Source: Stutzerimonas stutzeri
GTDB taxonomy: Bacteria; Pseudomonadota; Gammaproteobacteria; Pseudomonadales; Pseudomonadaceae
NCBI RefSeq assembly: GCF_019090095.1
Contig: NZ_JAGQFP010000002.1
Span: forward strand, 1,798,001-1,862,000
Length of the DNA stretch: 64,000 nt
Direction: 5' to 3'
The position numbers and the translations under genes are program-made. Below, piece after piece: positions 60,163 through 64,000 of this stretch; positions within the stretch are counted from its first letter, which is position 1, and each line of letters opens with the position of its first letter. The notes beneath the pieces are model-generated. The model was not told the DNA's origin, did no database searches, and saw only the letters and a list, made by a program, of their open reading frames with translations.

Positions 60163-62745
60163 TCACGGTCGGGTTACAGTGCCTGATCTCAGCCGTTCCT
60201 GCACGCGTCGCTGAATGGTTTCGCTGACGCGGTCGGAGAGTTGCAAGCTGGTTAACAGGGCCGGAATGTCTTCTTCCAGATTGATCGAAAAATTGATCGG
60301 CCGACCGCCCTCCAGGGCCGGGTTGCGGCCTTGCAGCCGCAGGCCCAGGTCCAGCTTGCCATCGGCTGAATAGTGCACATCGCTGGCGAGCAGCGAGTAG
60401 TGGAAGTCATCCAGTGCTTCGGTCACCAGGCGCATGGCCGGGTTGGCCTGGCCCAATGCCTGGATCTTCGCCGAGCGGAATTGCAACGCGCCTCCGGGCT
60501 CCCGTGCCTGGAGCGAGCCCTTTTCGACGCTGATACCAGCGGCACTACGCTGCACCTCAAGCTCACCGTCGATCACCCCGGTACCGGAGAGGCCTTCGGT
60601 CGGGTAGGCCTCGAGCAGCAGGGGCAGCTGCAGGCCCCGCAGGTGCGCGTTCAACCGTTGCGATGAGGCAGCCAGGTCGATCGCGCGGGGGTCGAGCCAG
60701 AGTCGCCCGCCCAGCAGACGCACCTCGGCCTCACGCCAGGACAAGCGACCCTGGGTCGGCTCGTCCAGCGGGCCGAGGAATTCGCCAACCAGGTGCAGCG
60801 GGCCGAAGGTAAAGCCGGGATTGACCTCGCGCACGGTCAGCTCGTTGAGGTCGAGCCGCAGCTGGTCACGTTGCAGGGTGAGCGACAAGGCGGCGTCCAG
60901 TCCGCTCAGCTCGGTGCGGTCGTAGATGCCACCGACCCCTTTGGCCGTGAGCGACGCCGACACGGCGAGTGGGCCGCTGGGCGGGACCTCGACGCGCGCC
61001 TTGCCTTGCAGCCGGCCGTTGTTCAGTTCCAGCACCTGAGGCCAGTCGACCAGCGTTGCCGCCAACGGATTGCCGGCGCGCAGGAACAGTTCGGGCAACA
61101 CCGCATCGAGGCGGGTCGCGCCTGAGGCGGGGTCGTAGTGCAGGGTCATCGGCAGGGCCAACCCGGCATCATTGCTCAGCGGACCGTCGAGCGAGACGCC
61201 CGATGGTTCTGCCTTGATACGGCCGCTCCAACGCCAGGCCTGCGGACGCAACGCCGGCTGCTTCAGTTCGCCGATCTTCAGCGCGGGCTTGCCCGTGACG
61301 GCGAAGTGCTCGAGCTGGCCGTCGACAACGCTCACCTCGACGCTCGTCCCGCCCAGTTCGGCCAACAGCCGGCTGGCCGTTACCTCCGCTGCGGCCAGGC
61401 TGTCGACCGTGACCCGCGAGCCCTTGTCGAGACGGATGGTCGCGGCCTGCTGCGATAGCGTACCGCCAAGGCGCAAGTCCGCCTCGAGGCCCTTCAGGGA
61501 GAACGCCGGCCCGGCAAACACCGGGCTGCGCAGGGTCAGTCGGGTATCGCTGAAGGTGGCCAGGTAGGGTGCCCTGGTTTCGACCAGGAGGCGGCTGTTC
61601 AGCGTGAGCGGAGCGGGCCCGCTGGCCGCGAGTTGCAGGGACAATGGGAGCGCTGGCGTAGCGCCGTCCGCGCTGCTCGGCGTGATCTTCAGGCTGATGG
61701 CGCTGGGCCGCAGCCGCTCTGGCAGGACCGCGACCCGTTCGGCGACGGGTAGCAGGTTGAGATCGGCCGCCAGTTCGGTGGGTATCCAGATGCCACCCTC
61801 GACGCGTGCGCCGAGGTCCAGTCGTCCCTGCATCTGGCCGATGCCCGGCACCGGCCATGGCGCGGGCAGATTCGCCGAGAGGCGCAACTCGCCCGCTTGC
61901 ACACGGAAGTCCTCAACGATGGTTGCCGGGTCGATACTCAGGTCCCAGGCGCCGCCGATGCGCATCTGTTCGGGGAGCTCAGGCAGTTCAGGAGGGGTGT
62001 AGTCCACCCAGTCGGCCAGCCAGTCCAGCAGCCAGGGCGCTTCGGGCAGTTCGGTCGAGCTCAGCGCGCCGCGCCAGCGCGTCAGGCCGCTGCCAGGCGT
62101 GAACTGGTTCTGCATGGTCAGCCGCGGCTCGCCATCGAGCAGCAGCCGCAGGTCGAGGAGGGTGTCGGCGGCCTGCTCGCGCGCCTCGGCGGTCAGTTGC
62201 AGGCGACGATCGCCGTGCTGCAGATCGAGCTGCAGTTCGGCTGGCAGGATCGCTTGGCCAGCATGACGCCAGCTGACCTGACCGGTTTCGAGGCACCGGC
62301 CACTGGCGCAGGGCAGCTCGAGTGTCAGGCTGTCGATCAGGCCATCGCGTGGGACCCAGGCTGCCCAGCGTTGTAACTGCTGCCGGTCGGGCAGGCTCGG
62401 CGAGGCGACGTCCGGCTCGCGTTCCTTGGCCGGCTGCCATTCGATGCGCGCTTGGGCCACCCGTAGGGCGCCCAGCGGTAAAGGGTGTCGCCAGCTGTCG
62501 ACAGGTAGCTGCAGATCATCGATCAGCACCGTCAGGCGCTCGCCGTCGGCGCGTTGTTGGGTCAGGGCGAATTGTCGCAGCCCGATACCGTTCGTCGACA
62601 GGCGCACACCGTCGACATCGAACGCGACGATGCCCTGTTGTTCCTTGAAGGCATCCCAGCGAATTGCCGCATAGAACGCCAGCAGCAAGCACGTCACGAG
62701 CACGCCAAGCGCTGTAAACAGCAGGGTTCGCCGCAGCCGGGTCAT
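60163..62745 (-). CDS. ydbH: YdbH, AsmA-like intermembrane lipid transport protein
   Basis: The 860-residue protein has one N-terminal membrane helix (about 8-28, LLFTALGVLVTCLLLAFYA) and a very long repetitive beta-strand body with the C-terminal segment GRPINFSINLEEDIPALLTSLQL typical of YdbH/DUF748-like bridges. With TamB and YhdP it forms the set of AsmA-like proteins thought to carry phospholipids to the outer membrane. It begins the ydbH-ynbE-ydbL operon. The upstream gap of about 450 bases holds its promoter. Confidence 0.92.
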   Translation of the reverse strand: MTRLRRTLLFTALGVLVTCLLLAFYAAIRWDAFKEQQGIVAFDVDGVRLSTNGIGLRQFALTQQRADGERLTVLIDDLQLPVDSWRHPLPLGALRVAQARIEWQPAKEREPDVASPSLPDRQQLQRWAAWVPRDGLIDSLTLELPCASGRCLETGQVSWRHAGQAILPAELQLDLQHGDRRLQLTAEAREQAADTLLDLRLLLDGEPRLTMQNQFTPGSGLTRWRGALSSTELPEAPWLLDWLADWVDYTPPELPELPEQMRIGGAWDLSIDPATIVEDFRVQAGELRLSANLPAPWPVPGIGQMQGRLDLGARVEGGIWIPTELAADLNLLPVAERVAVLPERLRPSAISLKITPSSADGATPALPLSLQLAASGPAPLTLNSRLLVETRAPYLATFSDTRLTLRSPVFAGPAFSLKGLEADLRLGGTLSQQAATIRLDKGSRVTVDSLAAAEVTASRLLAELGGTSVEVSVVDGQLEHFAVTGKPALKIGELKQPALRPQAWRWSGRIKAEPSGVSLDGPLSNDAGLALPMTLHYDPASGATRLDAVLPELFLRAGNPLAATLVDWPQVLELNNGRLQGKARVEVPPSGPLAVSASLTAKGVGGIYDRTELSGLDAALSLTLQRDQLRLDLNELTVREVNPGFTFGPLHLVGEFLGPLDEPTQGRLSWREAEVRLLGGRLWLDPRAIDLAASSQRLNAHLRGLQLPLLLEAYPTEGLSGTGVIDGELEVQRSAAGISVEKGSLQAREPGGALQFRSAKIQALGQANPAMRLVTEALDDFHYSLLASDVHYSADGKLDLGLRLQGRNPALEGGRPINFSINLEEDIPALLTSLQLSDRVSETIQRRVQERLRSGTVTRP

Positions 62746-63234
62746 GGTGGGTTCCGTCTACTCGGGGCGTTCAGCATAAGCCGTCGGCCGTTGTTGGCGA
62801 ACCCCGAAGCGGGGTAGGTGAGGGCGACCAGCAGTCATGCAAAAAGTTCCAGCAGGCGCTGGGAAAACCGCATGGATACTGGCGTTTGCGCTCCATTCGC
62901 AAAGCTCGCGCCAGACTTGTGCACATTCGTCGGCGCGCCTTGTCAAGCGCTTATGACCAACAGGCACAAACGCTGTAGCGACATAGATCGATAATAACTT
63001 ACTGAAAAATAAGGAAAAATTTCTTTGGTGAAAAAACCGCCAGTTTAACCGCAAGCCAGTGCTGATAGGCGCTAGGGAAATTTGTAACCCTGTTTTCCAC
63101 CGACTTATCCACAGGTTCTGTGGATTAAATATTTGTGTGAGTCAGTTCGCTTTTTTTTGAATTTTTCAAGACTTTAACTCTGTGAAAAAAGGAGTAGAGT
63201 GCGCGCCCTTGTTCCCCCGAAGCTCTCGGTGATC
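62746..63234. other. AT-rich intergenic region with two DnaA-box-like sites
   Basis: No gene is seen here. From about 62980 the DNA is strikingly AT-rich for this genome. TTATCCACA (63105-63113) is a perfect DnaA box, and TGTGGATTA (63119-63127) is an inverted near-copy with one mismatch, 5 bases apart. TAGAGT with a GCGCGCC discriminator (63195 on) may be a -10 element for the Sel1-like gene. No rpmH, dnaA or repeat cluster accompanies it, so it is not taken for an origin. Confidence 0.5.
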
Positions 63235-63672
63235 ATGAGAACGCGTCCTCGCGCATCGACCTCGATCGATAGCACTTCAACTCCACGCCTGCCTTTGCGC
63301 ATGGCGTTGTGGCTGCTGGACAGCCAGCGTCTAGGACAGACCAAGAGTGTCAAACGAATCGCCGGACGGATGCTCAAGCAGCCGGCCCGCGAAGGTGTGG
63401 TGGAAGCCCAAAGCCGTCTCGGACGGCTGCTGTGCACCGATTGCGACAGCCAGCGCGATCGGCGCATCGGTTTCGAGCTGCTGCGTCAGGCGGCCCGCGC
63501 GGGCGACTGCCAGGCGCAACTGGAGCTCGGCCAGCTGTATTGCCAGCCGCAGTATCGCGAACTGGCCAAGGCGCGGCACTGGCTGGAGCTGGCTGCAGCG
63601 CAGGGCTCTGCCGAGGCCTCGCGCGCGTTGCAGGGGCTGCCAGGCAAACGTCGGGTCGCGCCCCTGCGGTAG
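63235..63672 (+). CDS. Sel1-like repeat protein
   Basis: The protein has two to three Sel1/TPR-like helical pairs, seen as ARAGDCQAQLELGQLYCQ and KARHWLELAAAQGSAEASRAL. Such proteins are scaffolds in many processes; none is suggested here. The start is uncertain: ATG 63235 gives 145 residues, while GTG 63199 after AAAGGAG would give 157. I prefer the ATG because TAGAGTG there looks like a promoter element, though the upstream GTG has the better ribosome site. It is followed by rmuC after 96 bases. Confidence 0.7.
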   Translation: MRTRPRASTSIDSTSTPRLPLRMALWLLDSQRLGQTKSVKRIAGRMLKQPAREGVVEAQSRLGRLLCTDCDSQRDRRIGFELLRQAARAGDCQAQLELGQLYCQPQYRELAKARHWLELAAAQGSAEASRALQGLPGKRRVAPLR

Positions 63673-63768
63673 CCCGCAATTCTGCCCGCAATGGCCGTGA
63701 CAGAGCGTCCGGCCTGACCGGCGCGAGCGGGCTGGCTATACTGCCCGGCAATTCAGCCGGAGTGACCC

Positions 63769-64000
63769 ATGCCCCTCGATCCCCTCTATCTATCAGCCGG
63801 GCTAGGCGCGCTCTGCATGCTGCTGGCCGCGGCGGCGGCGGTGATGCAGGGACGCCTGTCCCGGCAACAGGCCGAGTTGTCGCTGCTCGATGAGCGGCTG
63901 AGCCAGGCGCTGATGGCTCAGGAAGGTCTCGGTGCCCAGCTGGAGACCAGTCGTCTGGAGCACGCCGAACTGCAAGCCTCGCGTGCTGCGCTGCAGGCCG
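63769..64000 (+). CDS. rmuC: DNA recombination protein RmuC, N-terminal part
   Basis: The frame is open from ATG 63769 to the window edge, so the gene is cut. The first 77 residues show a membrane helix (LGALCMLLAAAAAVMQG) followed by a coiled coil rich in Leu, Gln, Glu and Ala (AELSLLDERLSQALMAQ), the layout of RmuC. RmuC is a nuclease-fold protein that limits inversions at short repeats. Its catalytic part lies outside the window, so the call rests on the N-terminal layout and is moderately sure. Confidence 0.65.
   Translation, partial: MPLDPLYLSAGLGALCMLLAAAAAVMQGRLSRQQAELSLLDERLSQALMAQEGLGAQLETSRLEHAELQASRAALQA

Noticed and set aside
62746..63198. Replication origin
   Set aside because: DnaA boxes and AT-richness are present, but there are only two boxes and no dnaA, rpmH or gidA neighbours.

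Overview
The window looks like a high-GC gammaproteobacterium of the Pseudomonas/Stutzerimonas group. Reasons are the queE-queC, nadA, bepA, gcvR-bcp, dapA-bamC-purC and ydbL-ynbE-ydbH-rmuC neighbourhoods and the Pseudomonas-style GTAGGAGC REP sequences. This is inferred from gene order and sequence style, not from a database search.

Region 1 (1-11.6 kb) is housekeeping: queuosine synthesis, tRNA-Lys, a CoA-transferase, NAD synthesis, outer-membrane quality control, lysine synthesis, BamC, PurC and tRNA-Ser. The PurC is of the long, ADE1-like kind rather than the short kind I associate with Pseudomonas.

Region 2 (12-24.3 kb) begins after tRNA-Ser and looks like an accessory catabolic block. 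A plus-strand operon (NylB/EstB-like hydrolase, DUF1302 barrel, DUF1329 protein, SdsA1-like alkylsulfatase) converges on a minus-strand operon (acyl-CoA synthetase, acyl-CoA dehydrogenase-like protein, MFS transporter), with a LysR gene between them. The first genes of the two operons carry the same 70-bp upstream element (62 of 70 identical, no gaps) although they are 12 kb apart on opposite strands, so I read the block as one regulon.

Region 3 (24.4-34.7 kb) is a run of eight minus-strand genes: Tsx-like channel, 8-oxoguanine/pterin-type deaminase, NCS2 permease, CobW metallochaperone, UbiX, UbiD and two paralogous amidohydrolases, with a divergent LysR. It resembles an uncharacterised route for uptake, deamination and decarboxylation of a heteroaromatic compound. 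One amidohydrolase of the pair has lost its HxH metal motif.

Region 4 (34.7-45.9 kb) holds a divergent AraC regulator and a PETase-type polyester hydrolase with the catalytic triad and both disulphides conserved, a gamma-glutamyltransferase, small proteins, a tandem 139-bp REP array, a D-lactate dehydrogenase, an AraC regulator, a degenerate GGDEF membrane protein and a 600-bp imperfect inverted repeat.

Region 5 (45.8-59.6 kb) is a phosphate-scavenging operon: a Pho-box-like site, a TonB-dependent receptor, a two-domain beta-propeller phytase lipoprotein, dedicated TolQ/TolR/TonB-like proteins and PhoX. It is followed by an LpxR-like protein and a three-subunit periplasmic GMC dehydrogenase with a tri-haem cytochrome c.

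Region 6 (59.6-64 kb) is the conserved ydbL-ynbE-ydbH envelope-lipid operon, an AT-rich gap with two DnaA-box-like sites, a Sel1-like protein and the start of rmuC. No transposase, integrase, CRISPR array or rRNA was seen.
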